Shown here piece after piece: positions 24,650 through 31,865 of a stretch of DNA of 31,865 bases. How positions within the stretch are numbered: position 1 is the stretch's first letter; every line of letters begins with the position of its first letter. Under the pieces are notes generated by a model that had not been told where the DNA came from, made no database searches, and saw nothing but the letters and a program-made list of their open reading frames with translations. The position numbers were made by a program, and so were the translations under genes. The stretch comes from Candidatus Cloacimonadota bacterium (lineage in GTDB: Bacteria; Cloacimonadota; Cloacimonadia; Cloacimonadales; TCS61): positions 1 to 31,865 of the forward strand of contig JASUTE010000021.1 of NCBI GenBank assembly GCA_030445745.1, given 5' to 3'.

Positions 24650-25354
24650 ATGGCAGAATTGGGAGTTAATATAGACCATATAGCAACCTTGCGCCAAGCT
24701 AGGTTGGGAATAGATCCAGAACCTGTGTATGCTGCTGCTATTGCAGAACAAAATGGTGCTGACCAGATTACAGTTCATCTACGTGAAGATAGACGACATA
24801 TTCAGCTGCGCGACGTGAAATTATTACGCCAAACTGTGCAAACCAGATTGAATTTGGAAATGGCAGCTACAGAAGAGATGGTTTCAATAGCACAAACTAT
24901 TAAACCCGATACAGTAACTCTAGTTCCCGAAAAGAGAGAAGAACTAACTACAGAGGGTGGGCTAAAGCTTAGTGAACATTACCGCAGTATGATAAAAAAT
25001 TTGAAAGAAAGTGGCATCGAAGTAAGTGTATTCATAGAGCCCGATCCCAAGATGATAAAACTCGCTATAAAATACGATGTAGATGCAGTGGAAATACACA
25101 CTGGTGCCTACTCTAATCTGAAAAATAGTAAAGAAATTGAAGCAGAATTACAAAGAATAGAAAAAGCTGTTAAAATGATTTCTGCAGCTAATTTGCGAGT
25201 AGTAGCCGGACATGGCTTAAACTATCATAACATAAAAAAAATAGTTGAGATAGAAGGCATAGAAGAATATAATATTGGGCACAGCATTATTTGCCGTGCT
25301 GTTTTTTCCGGTTTAGCAGAAGCTGTTTATTCAATGAAATTATTAGTAGAATAG
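24650..25354 (+). CDS. pdxJ: Pyridoxine 5'-phosphate synthase
   Basis: This 234-residue TIM-barrel enzyme condenses 1-deoxyxylulose-5-phosphate with 3-amino-2-oxopropyl phosphate to form pyridoxine 5'-phosphate, in the DXP-dependent vitamin B6 route. The opening LGVNIDHIATLRQAR, HLREDRRHI with His43, LNLEMAAT with Glu70, VPEKREELTTEGG and the phosphate-binding GHGLNYHN near 187-194 are all diagnostic. Length is normal. GAGGA lies 7 bases before the ATG. Its TAG stop at 25352-25354 directly touches the stop codon of the convergent minus-strand gene. PdxA is not in the window. Confidence 0.97.
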   Translation: MAELGVNIDHIATLRQARLGIDPEPVYAAAIAEQNGADQITVHLREDRRHIQLRDVKLLRQTVQTRLNLEMAATEEMVSIAQTIKPDTVTLVPEKREELTTEGGLKLSEHYRSMIKNLKESGIEVSVFIEPDPKMIKLAIKYDVDAVEIHTGAYSNLKNSKEIEAELQRIEKAVKMISAANLRVVAGHGLNYHNIKKIVEIEGIEEYNIGHSIICRAVFSGLAEAVYSMKLLVE

Positions 25355-26299
25355 CTACTCTAAAACGGTTATATTAGTATCTCTTTTTCTAGTAGATTCG
25401 AAGGCAGCTTGTTCGGCCATGCGAATAAGCTGTTCTACATTTGTACATTCACAAGACACAATCCCCCAGCCAATTTTAATCTTATGTAAGGTGATATTTT
25501 TTTGAAATTTTTGATCGATTTTTTTAATTTTTTCTGTAGCACTTTCAGAAGTTGTTGCTGGCATTAAAATAGCAACAGTATCTTTATATACTTTCCCCAA
25601 AATATCGGTTGCAGATAAAGAGTTGCGCAAAATTTCAGCTAGTTTGGCTGCAGTATAGTGAATAGCTTCTAACCCGAATGTTCTTAAAATTTGGTTATAA
25701 TCATCAACTTTGAAAACTGTAGCTGTGAGTGGTGTTTTTGTTTTATGCATTAGGGCAAAAATATATTCAGCATGCTGGCAAAAGGCTTCATATTTGTACA
25801 TTCCTGTAATTTCTTCTGTTTGTTGCAGTTCCTCTATTAGTTGGCGCTGCTGATGCAGACATATTCCCAAGCTTACAATAGAGCTGTGAATTTCAAGCAA
25901 TGTGAACTCCAGATCGTTAAAACTTCCATAGCTACGATCGATGAATAAAAAACCTAAGAGTTGGTGGTTGTTGTGTAAGGGTATTATTACCAATTGTGAA
26001 AAGTCTTTTTCAAACTTGTATTGAGTAGCTGAATCTACTACTATTGTTTCCAGCTTTTCTAATTTTTGTATTATCGGATCGTTGCTACTGAAAAGCATTT
26101 TTTTTTCGTAATGATGACTAATATTGCGGGAAATTTTCAGGCGAAAGAGATCATGGTTTGGAATTTTGGTGAAAATTCCCATACTCTGAAAATCGAGATC
26201 GGATTTTAAAGATCTGACAATTTTACTCAGGTTTTCTTCCAAATTTCTGTGTTGTCGTAATTCATCCAGAAGAAAATCCAACTTTTTTAAATAGTTCAT
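25355..26299 (-). CDS. GAF-like domain protein with degenerate GGDEF domain
   Basis: This 314-residue cytosolic protein looks like a signalling protein. Residues of about 20-135 resemble a GAF sensor domain, and a short helical linker at 140-152 precedes a GGDEF-type cyclase fold. Fold markers are ITGMYKYEAF near 154 (cf. LTGLYNRRYF), VDDYNQILRTFG near 188 (cf. D-x-FKxINDxYG) and VYKDTVAILMP at 227-237. The last should carry GGDEF, but the two glycines and the acidic pair are replaced by YKDTV, so diguanylate cyclase activity is very unlikely. It may bind a nucleotide or act as a scaffold. The start has GGAGG 5 bases upstream. It is the last gene of the dnaX-led operon, 13 bp after the DUF4139 gene. 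Confidence 0.8.
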   Translation of the reverse strand: MNYLKKLDFLLDELRQHRNLEENLSKIVRSLKSDLDFQSMGIFTKIPNHDLFRLKISRNISHHYEKKMLFSSNDPIIQKLEKLETIVVDSATQYKFEKDFSQLVIIPLHNNHQLLGFLFIDRSYGSFNDLEFTLLEIHSSIVSLGICLHQQRQLIEELQQTEEITGMYKYEAFCQHAEYIFALMHKTKTPLTATVFKVDDYNQILRTFGLEAIHYTAAKLAEILRNSLSATDILGKVYKDTVAILMPATTSESATEKIKKIDQKFQKNITLHKIKIGWGIVSCECTNVEQLIRMAEQAAFESTRKRDTNITVLE

Positions 26300-26312
26300 A
26301 ACATCCTCCGTA

Positions 26313-27638
26313 TTAATAGTTAATGCGCTCTGTCCAGGTTATTTCAGAAATTTCATCTGGCTGCAGTTTTAATTGGAAAACTATTTTATGAGCACTTTTT
26401 TTCTCAAATTTTACGTTTTCGTTGAAAATTTGCCAATCGCCATTAGGAAAATGTTCTACCACAATGGTTTTTGCTTTATCAGAATGGTTTTTCAGAGTTA
26501 CCTGCATATCTTTTTCCACAGCATTACGACCCAATTTACGCTGATTTAAAACTTTAGTTTCAGCTACTAGGTCAAAGGCAAAACCAGTTGAAATTTCGAC
26601 TTCTTCATCTTTAGCAGTGTGGTTTATTTTGTCTTCGCCTATAAATTCCATCTGATCATCAGCTTCATCTTGTTTATAAACTTTTATATTTCCTTTGGGT
26701 AGGGGAATTCCTAAGCCACTTTCGGCACTATTTTTAAAAACTATAAGGCTTTGCACTTTGTTAGCAAAAGTTTGGTAAACATATTTGGAAGCAGCATCAA
26801 CTTTGGTAGTGGGGAACAGTTTTAGCTGCTTTGTCTGTTTATTTTTTATATCCACCTTTTCCGAAAGTGTATAAAGATGAAAATCATGGAACGATTTTTC
26901 TTCAAATTCTGGCATCTGGGTGCTTTCTGTAACCATTCTGCCATTTTTATAAGAAGATGGAAAACGCTGAGAAAGTTTTTGCACCTCTCCTGCTACTAAT
27001 TTAAGTTTGGTATCTGAAAAGCTTTTTCCACTATTGTTGGTAAGTGTAACCCACGAATTCAAGGTTAACTCCTTTTCATTCCAAACAGTGTTATAAGTAA
27101 CTTCCCAACTAATATTGCGACATAAGTAAGATATCTCCGCTTTATATTTTTGTGCTTTGGGACTGTTAAATTTCCAATGCAGGGTGGGTTTTAAATAAAA
27201 ATTTTCTGGTAGTTGGGAAAGGTTCAAATTCAAAACCTCATTCCGATTAATTATCTGCAGCCTGTCGGTAGTTTTCTCTAAAATTCCTAAATTACCAATA
27301 TCAAAAAATTGCAATTCACCGGTAAAGATATTTCCATCTTTGCTATGAACAGTTATCTCTTTTTTTATGTATTTTTGTAAAATCTTATCGGTATTGGCTA
27401 AATCAAATTCAAAATTTTGGGAAAGCATCTGTAATTTGCTATTTTGGGAATTAAAAATCACCGAATTAGCTTCTATAGTCTGTGGAATTTTTGAAAAATT
27501 AAAATCCACTTTTCCTGATTGTAAATCCATATCTAGATTATCTTTCACCAGGGCAAAATTGTTATTATAAACTGTTAATTGGGTAGCAGTAAGAAAAAAA
27601 GCAAAAACTATTAATAAAAGACTTGTTATAATTTTCAT
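26313..27638 (-). CDS. Exported DUF4139 domain protein
   Basis: This 441-residue protein has a signal peptide (hydrophobic 3-17, likely cut near 18-20), a beta-rich N-terminal region that begins TQLTVYNNNFALVKD, and a C-terminal DUF4139-type region including YLCRNISWEVTYN, the ELTLNSWVTLTNNSGKSFSDTKLKLVAGEV segment and the closing LQPDEISEITWTE. Family members are secreted or periplasmic proteins of unknown role. No catalytic motif is seen. The ATG lies one base after the udk stop, and its GGAGG is formed by the last udk codons, so translation is tightly linked to the kinase. That linkage says nothing certain about function. Confidence 0.85.
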   Translation of the reverse strand: MKIITSLLLIVFAFFLTATQLTVYNNNFALVKDNLDMDLQSGKVDFNFSKIPQTIEANSVIFNSQNSKLQMLSQNFEFDLANTDKILQKYIKKEITVHSKDGNIFTGELQFFDIGNLGILEKTTDRLQIINRNEVLNLNLSQLPENFYLKPTLHWKFNSPKAQKYKAEISYLCRNISWEVTYNTVWNEKELTLNSWVTLTNNSGKSFSDTKLKLVAGEVQKLSQRFPSSYKNGRMVTESTQMPEFEEKSFHDFHLYTLSEKVDIKNKQTKQLKLFPTTKVDAASKYVYQTFANKVQSLIVFKNSAESGLGIPLPKGNIKVYKQDEADDQMEFIGEDKINHTAKDEEVEISTGFAFDLVAETKVLNQRKLGRNAVEKDMQVTLKNHSDKAKTIVVEHFPNGDWQIFNENVKFEKKSAHKIVFQLKLQPDEISEITWTERINY

Positions 27639-27639
27639 C

Positions 27640-28257
27640 TTAATCCTCCATTATACTTAAAATTTTTGTAACTATCATATCGATACCTATCTTATTATGC
27701 CCGCCTTCAGGTATTATTACATCAGCGTATTTTTTACTAGGTTCCACAAACTCTATGTGCATTGGACGTACTGTTTCACGATATTGCTTTATGATCGATT
27801 GTAAATCACGTCCACGCTCTTGAAGATCGCGTTCTATACGTCTTAAAATACGGATATCAGCATCTGTATCCACAAAAATTTTTATATCCATCAGCTGGCG
27901 TAATTGCGGATTTTCGAAAATCAAAATTCCCTCTACAATAATAATTTTAGAAGGATTTTTGGTTAATGTTGTTTGCTTACGCAGATGAGTTTCGAAATCA
28001 TAGGTTGGCATTTCGATAGGAAGATTGTTTTTTAGAGTTTGCAAATGCGAAATTAACAATTCGTTATCCAAAGAAACTGGATGGTCATAGTTAATTTTAT
28101 GACGTTCTTCCAATGGTAAGTTATCGAAAGATTTGTAGTATGAATCTTGTGTTATTACTGTTATTTCCTGCTGAACATTTTCTTGAATTGCATTGGCAAT
28201 AGTGCTTTTTCCAGAGCCAGTTCCACCAGCAATTCCTATTATTACGGGTTTGGTCAT
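27640..28257 (-). CDS. udk: Uridine kinase
   Basis: This 205-residue P-loop kinase phosphorylates uridine and cytidine to UMP/CMP in pyrimidine salvage. The P-loop is GGTGSGKST at 11-19. It is followed by ITQDSYYKSFDNLP with the catalytic Asp, YDHPVSLDNELL, PTYDFETHLR for nucleoside binding, VEGILIFENPQLRQLMDIKIFVDTD and a lid segment with RRIERDLQERGR. Length and order match bacterial Udk. CAGGAG precedes the ATG by 6 bases. It is the fourth gene of the minus-strand operon, 12 bp after the methyltransferase. Confidence 0.95.
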   Translation of the reverse strand: MTKPVIIGIAGGTGSGKSTIANAIQENVQQEITVITQDSYYKSFDNLPLEERHKINYDHPVSLDNELLISHLQTLKNNLPIEMPTYDFETHLRKQTTLTKNPSKIIIVEGILIFENPQLRQLMDIKIFVDTDADIRILRRIERDLQERGRDLQSIIKQYRETVRPMHIEFVEPSKKYADVIIPEGGHNKIGIDMIVTKILSIMED

Positions 28258-28269
28258 AGTTGCTCCTGT

Positions 28270-28833
28270 TTATTTTTTAATACTTATTTCTAACCCCGCA
28301 CCTATTGAAAGTGTCATTGTTTCAAACAGATCACTTTTACGTATCAGCTGTAAATAGTCTTGAATACTATGGCTGTGGGAAATCACATTATCTGCTATAA
28401 TTACTGCATCTTTATCCAATTTATCAAGCATTAATTTCAAATAATCTACATAACCTATTTTGCCTGCATCAATAAACACAAAATTATATAAATTTGGCAA
28501 GCTTGGAATTATTTTTTCTGCTAAACCAAAATGCATCTTGATATTTACCATTCCCTGCAAGTTTTCCTGAGCCATTTTGTATCTATTTTTGTCCACCTCT
28601 ATAGTTTCTACTATACCATCGTGGTAGGAAGCTGCCTTAGCCAGCCAAAAAGTAGAATAGCCATTGGACGTCCCTATTTCCAAAATATGCTTTGGTTTAT
28701 ACGATTTAACCCAGAAATACAACAAATGAGCTGTTTCTTTATCAATGTTCCACAGTCTTCTATTTGTTTGGCGCTGGTGTTCAAATTTAATTAACCTCTT
28801 TTTATCGGATTGATTAAGATCTAATTTTTCCAT
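28270..28833 (-). CDS. Predicted O-methyltransferase, class I SAM-dependent
   Basis: This 187-residue protein belongs to the COG4122/YrrM-like O-methyltransferase family. The SAM-binding motif is ILEIGTSNGYST near 50-61, the acidic residue ending strand 2 is in VETIEVDKNR, and the metal/active-site region has FVFIDAGKIGYVDYL and IADNVI. Members methylate hydroxyls of small catechol-like molecules or tRNA wobble uridines (TrmR). The sequence alone does not decide between them. GGGGAAA lies 8 bases before the ATG, and the start overlaps the glycosyltransferase gene by 13 bases. Confidence 0.85.
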   Translation of the reverse strand: MEKLDLNQSDKKRLIKFEHQRQTNRRLWNIDKETAHLLYFWVKSYKPKHILEIGTSNGYSTFWLAKAASYHDGIVETIEVDKNRYKMAQENLQGMVNIKMHFGLAEKIIPSLPNLYNFVFIDAGKIGYVDYLKLMLDKLDKDAVIIADNVISHSHSIQDYLQLIRKSDLFETMTLSIGAGLEISIKK

Positions 28834-29918
28834 CTATATTTTCCCCAAGTACCTTTTAGAGCAAAGAAAATAAAGTAGGGTAGATAAAGTAATTCAGCCA
28901 GTGGAAACAAGCTTATCAATTTTAATCTTCCAATTTTTATTAGGAAAGTACTGATAAGCATAAATTCTGGTATTATTTTCAAGATGAGCAGTAAGAAAAA
29001 GAGTTTGAGAGAAAAATTTCCCAGTAGAAGCAAAATAAAGCTAACTGATAAGCCAAGATAGAAAATAAAGACTAAGAGAGCTAATAGTTTTATATCAGCA
29101 GGATAATATTGAAATTTGGAAGCTCTACGAGTTTCCAGATTTATTTGTGCCTGACTACTGGTGTTATCTTTAGCAGGAACCGTAGCAGCAGATGCAAACA
29201 TAAAACGCATTTTGCGGATGTATTTTCTCATTTTTAGCAACATCAAATCATCGTCGCCAGAGCGAATTTTTCCTATTCCTCTGAATCCCCCAGATTTTTG
29301 AAAGATATCTCTGCGATAAGCTAAATTGCGACCAGTGCAGGTGATACCCCAATTCCAAAAAAAACTGCCAGCAGTAACTGCAAAAATCGCAGCACGTTCT
29401 AAGTTTTTTAATTTATATACTAGATTTTGTTTGCCCAAAAGTGGTGAATAACCAGCTACCAGGTCAGTTTTTTCATCGAAAGCTCTATTCAACTCCTGTA
29501 GCCAGTGCGAGCCAGGTAAACAATCGGCATCAGTAAATGCAAAGATGTTATATTTTGCCACTTCTATAGCAGTTTGCAAAGCTTTCTTTTTCCCTACCAA
29601 ATGTTCGTCGTTCTTTTGCACTGTTACTATTTTTAGATTGGTTAGTTTATTCTGCCAGTTTTCTAAGATTTTTGCGGTGTCGTCGGTAGAGCGATCGTTG
29701 GCTACAATTATCTCGAAATCCTCAGTCGGGTAACTTTGTTCTTTTAGTTTCAATAATAGATGAGGTAGGTTATTTGCCTCATTTCTAGCTGCTATAATAA
29801 CCGAAAACTTATTCTTTACCTTTGTTTTTGAGTTATTTTTGCTAAAAATATTTCCTAACCAAAAAAATAAAAGTATTGCTGCGTATAAACCAGCTAAAAC
29901 AGTTATAATAGTGTTCAT
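28821..29918 (-). CDS. Membrane-bound family 2 glycosyltransferase
   Basis: This 365-residue GT-A glycosyltransferase has an N-terminal membrane helix (about 4-22), a cytosolic catalytic domain and several C-terminal membrane helices (about 275-355). Catalytic-domain markers are SVIIAARNEANNLPHLL, VANDRSTDDT, the metal-binding FTDADCLP, GRNLAYRR and SGDDDLML, with RR-x-SKFQYY in place of the processive QxxRW motif. The acceptor and sugar are unknown; envelope polysaccharide or glycolipid is likely for this group. Its ATG overlaps the dnaX stop as TGATG with no strong ribosome site, so coupling to dnaX is likely. Confidence 0.88.
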   Translation of the reverse strand: MNTIITVLAGLYAAILLFFWLGNIFSKNNSKTKVKNKFSVIIAARNEANNLPHLLLKLKEQSYPTEDFEIIVANDRSTDDTAKILENWQNKLTNLKIVTVQKNDEHLVGKKKALQTAIEVAKYNIFAFTDADCLPGSHWLQELNRAFDEKTDLVAGYSPLLGKQNLVYKLKNLERAAIFAVTAGSFFWNWGITCTGRNLAYRRDIFQKSGGFRGIGKIRSGDDDLMLLKMRKYIRKMRFMFASAATVPAKDNTSSQAQINLETRRASKFQYYPADIKLLALLVFIFYLGLSVSFILLLLGNFSLKLFFLLLILKIIPEFMLISTFLIKIGRLKLISLFPLAELLYLPYFIFFALKGTWGKYRWKN

Positions 29919-31519
29919 CAGGTAATTATTGAATCTGTTGCTTCCATAAACTCAGCTATACCGGGTTCCTCTTTTTTTATATCTTCTAACTTCGGATTAG
30001 CAATAGCTGATTTAGCTTTTTCTACTTTTTGCACTTCAAGACGCAAAGAGAGATTAAAATGTTGGTTCAAAACTGCTTCTATTAGTTGTTTCGATTCGTT
30101 AAGCATATCGTAACCCAGCCTACTTTGGGGAATTAAACTAACTGTATTCCTCCTAATATTAGCTAACTTGGCCTGTGAAAAATAGTTGGCAACCACCATC
30201 TTTTCTTTTCTTAGTTTATTTACTAAAGCTGGTTTGTTTTCCAAATAGATTTCTTTTGTTAATTTGGAAATATTGGGCTTGGCAACCGGCTCTGGTTCTT
30301 GTATTTGCTTTTTTATTTGCTGTGTTTGTTTATGTAGCTTTTTTACATTTTGCGAAGCTGGCTGTTGGGCTAATCTACTTACATCTACATTCTTATTCTG
30401 TGAAACTTGCTGCAGCAGTTTATCGATAGAAGTCATCTGAGCCAGTTTAGCCAGTTTTACAAAAGACATTTCAGCAATCAAAATAGGATTGCTGCTGGTT
30501 TTTATATCTGTTTTAGTTTTTATAAGCAAAGAAATAGCATAAAGAAGCTCATTTTCGGAAAATTTCTTATTTAGCTTTTGTAAAGATTCCAACAAAGAAC
30601 TGGGAATTTCGTGAACTTCTAAATTCATTTTAAGCAGTAACATATTGCGAATGAAATCCATGAGCCCATTAATGAATTCCTGAATATCGTTGCCTTTTTC
30701 CAAAATGGAATGGAGCTGTTTTAATATGGAACTTGCATCTTTATTCGCTAAAGCTTGCATAATTTCCAAATAAACATCGTTGTGAACTATTCCAAACACC
30801 GAAAGTACGTTTTCTAAAGTTATTTTATCGTGACCGTAAGCTAGCAGCTGGTCCATAAGCGAAAGAGCATCGCGCATGCTGCCATCAGCTTTTTTGGCAA
30901 TAGTAAAAAGTGCTTCTTCTTCTGCTTCAATTCCTTCTTGCTGGCAAATGCTATGCAATCTGTCGATGATATCTGGAATGGGAATACGTTTAAAATCGAA
31001 ACGCTGGCAGCGCGAAACAATGGTCGGCAGCACTTTATGAGGTTCAGTGGTAGCAAATATGAAGATAACACTTTCGGGGGGCTCTTCTAAGGTTTTAAGA
31101 AGAGCATTAAAAGCGTTTTTAGAAAGCATATGAACCTCATCAATGATATAAATCTTAAAGTTGGAATTAGTGGTTGAGTACAGCAACTCTTTTTGCAGAT
31201 TACGGATATCATCTACGCTGGTATTGGAAGCACCGTCAATCTCCATCACATCTGCAGAAATACCCTGGGTGATCTCGGTACAATTTTGGCAGGTATTGCA
31301 GGGTGTAACTGTAGGACCGCCATTCAAGCAGTTCAAACTTTTGGCAAAAATACGAGCCAAAGAAGTTTTGCCAACTCCACGCGGACCAGTAAAAAGGTAG
31401 GCATGCGCTGTTCTATCCAGTTCAATGGTATTTTTTAGAACTTCGGTTATATGATCTTGTGAATATACTTCGTCGAATGTTTGTGGACGATATTTTCTGG
31501 CTAAAACTAAATAAGACAT
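29918..31519 (-). CDS. dnaX: DNA polymerase III subunit tau (gamma/tau)
   Basis: This 533-residue clamp-loader ATPase loads the beta clamp and tethers polymerase cores. The P-loop is GPRGVGKTS at 45-53, a zinc module has Cys64, Cys74, Cys77 and Cys80, Walker B/DExx is IIDEVHML at 125-132, and SRC is at 169-171 (arginine finger). Domain III runs to about 365. A Gln/Lys-rich linker and a C-terminal tau-like domain follow. AGGAG lies 6 bases before the ATG. The linker contains two A-AAA-AAG heptamers in the zero frame (codons 392-394 and 402-404), discussed as possible -1 frameshift sites. It leads the minus-strand operon. Confidence 0.96.
   Translation of the reverse strand: MSYLVLARKYRPQTFDEVYSQDHITEVLKNTIELDRTAHAYLFTGPRGVGKTSLARIFAKSLNCLNGGPTVTPCNTCQNCTEITQGISADVMEIDGASNTSVDDIRNLQKELLYSTTNSNFKIYIIDEVHMLSKNAFNALLKTLEEPPESVIFIFATTEPHKVLPTIVSRCQRFDFKRIPIPDIIDRLHSICQQEGIEAEEEALFTIAKKADGSMRDALSLMDQLLAYGHDKITLENVLSVFGIVHNDVYLEIMQALANKDASSILKQLHSILEKGNDIQEFINGLMDFIRNMLLLKMNLEVHEIPSSLLESLQKLNKKFSENELLYAISLLIKTKTDIKTSSNPILIAEMSFVKLAKLAQMTSIDKLLQQVSQNKNVDVSRLAQQPASQNVKKLHKQTQQIKKQIQEPEPVAKPNISKLTKEIYLENKPALVNKLRKEKMVVANYFSQAKLANIRRNTVSLIPQSRLGYDMLNESKQLIEAVLNQHFNLSLRLEVQKVEKAKSAIANPKLEDIKKEEPGIAEFMEATDSIIT
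30308..30344 (-). promoter_or_regulatory. Two slippery heptamers in dnaX (possible -1 frameshift sites)
   Basis: On the minus strand A-AAA-AAG occurs at 30344-30338 and again at 30314-30308, both split as xxA-AAA-AAG in the dnaX frame (GTA AAA AAG and ATA AAA AAG). A -1 slip at the first adds Ala-Thr and meets TAA, giving 396 residues. At the second it adds 30 residues before TAA, giving 434. No strong internal Shine-Dalgarno or stable downstream hairpin was seen. Confidence 0.4.
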
Positions 31520-31571
31520 CTAGCTCCTCTTTTTCGATAATTTATATTAAAAAACCAATCTGCTGCTTATT

Positions 31572-31577
31572 TGTCAA
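31572..31577 (-). promoter_or_regulatory. Candidate -35 box of the dnaX operon
   Basis: A minus-strand TTGACA at 31577-31572 lies 53 bases before the dnaX ATG. The following sequence is T-rich, with TTAATA and TATAAAT further on but not at standard spacing, so only the -35 is proposed. Confidence 0.3.
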
Positions 31578-31656
31578 CCTAAAAGCGCTAATAAACAGTT
31601 TGATAATTGCATTTAGTTAGTTTTATTGGGGAAAATAGGGGAGAAGACGATTTTTC

Positions 31657-31684
31657 TTGACTGCCAGATCGATGAAAATAAGTT
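31657..31684 (+). promoter_or_regulatory. Candidate promoter for tRNA-Leu
   Basis: TTGACT at 31657-31662 and TAAGTT at 31679-31684, 16 bases apart, end 11 bases before the mature tRNA 5' end. The geometry would give a very short leader. Confidence 0.4.
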
Positions 31685-31695
31685 AGCTGTTAGTT

Positions 31696-31783
31696 GCAGG
31701 AGTGGTGAAATTGGTAGACACGCTAGGTTCAGGGTCTAGTTGGCATTACGCCAGTGGGGGTTCGAGTCCCCCCTTCTGCACCA
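31696..31783 (+). tRNA. tRNA-Leu (anticodon CAG)
   Basis: This is a class II tRNA of 88 bases including an encoded CCA. The acceptor arms GCAGGAG (31696-31702) and CTTCTGC (31773-31779) pair in all seven positions, with one G-U. The anticodon arm is CTAGG-TTCAGGG-TCTAG, giving anticodon CAG, which reads CUG. A long variable arm (TTGGCATTACGCCA) marks a leucine tRNA, and the T arm has GGGGG-TTCGAGT-CCCCC. The discriminator base is A. It stands alone, divergent from dnaX. Confidence 0.96.
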
Positions 31784-31865
31784 ACTATTTTAATTATGAA
31801 TTTTGAATGTTGAGTTTTGAATTACAAGTTTCAATTTTATTTCATTTTTGGGGGACGAGAACCCT

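Noticed and set aside
29972-29978. Run of seven A (minus strand) near the 3' end of dnaX as a frameshift site
   Set aside because: It lies close to the C-terminus, past the tau-specific region, so slippage would change only the tail; the two heptamers further upstream fit the known gamma/tau pattern better.
1-31865. CRISPR array, phage, toxin-antitoxin or insertion sequence
   Set aside because: No regularly spaced repeats, transposase, integrase, phage structural gene or small paired toxin gene was found on either strand.

Overview
The window reads as ordinary chromosome of an anaerobic, low-G+C, probably Gram-negative bacterium. It has a full-length fused pyruvate:ferredoxin oxidoreductase, FolE2 as the GTP cyclohydrolase, several signal-peptide proteins, a MutL with the endonuclease motifs, and tightly packed genes with many 1-13 bp overlaps. 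My best guess is a member of the FCB/Cloacimonadota-like lineages. That is inference from gene content and base composition and was not tested. No phage, insertion sequence, CRISPR array or rRNA is visible.

Layout. (A) 1-3.1 kb, minus strand: the start of a zinc alcohol dehydrogenase (cut by the window edge), a D-2-hydroxyacid dehydrogenase and a secreted dienelactone-hydrolase-like protein. They are separated by long AT-rich gaps and look like an accessory block. (B) 3.57-5.3 kb, plus strand: NifU-like Fe-S protein, cupin and M42 aminopeptidase, closed by a strong terminator. (C) 5.4-10.8 kb: an ABC exporter ATPase, its permease fused to a CPBP intramembrane protease, glmS and recO. (D) 10.9-16.9 kb: ApbE flavin transferase, FolE2, a two-domain M16 peptidase, a sirtuin and a TPR protein, nearly all overlapping. 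(E) 17-20.5 kb: the 1173-residue nifJ/PFOR gene with its own terminator. (F) 20.6-25.35 kb: TrmO-like protein, mutL, miaA, a parvulin-type PPIase and pdxJ. (G) 25.35-31.5 kb, minus strand: an operon read as dnaX, glycosyltransferase, O-methyltransferase, udk, DUF4139 protein, GAF/degenerate-GGDEF protein. It converges on pdxJ with no base between the two stop codons. (H) A tRNA-Leu(CAG) lies upstream of dnaX on the opposite strand.

Most genes are housekeeping: Fe-S assembly, amino-sugar synthesis, folate and B6 synthesis, tRNA modification, DNA repair and replication, and pyruvate oxidation. The most noteworthy points are the ABC permease-CPBP fusion; two in-frame A-AAA-AAG slippery heptamers in dnaX, just past the predicted clamp-loader core, which could yield a short gamma-like product; a GGDEF-family protein that has lost its signature; and recurrent TTGACA/TTGACT boxes upstream of most transcription-unit starts. 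I do not see a clearly new multi-gene system here.
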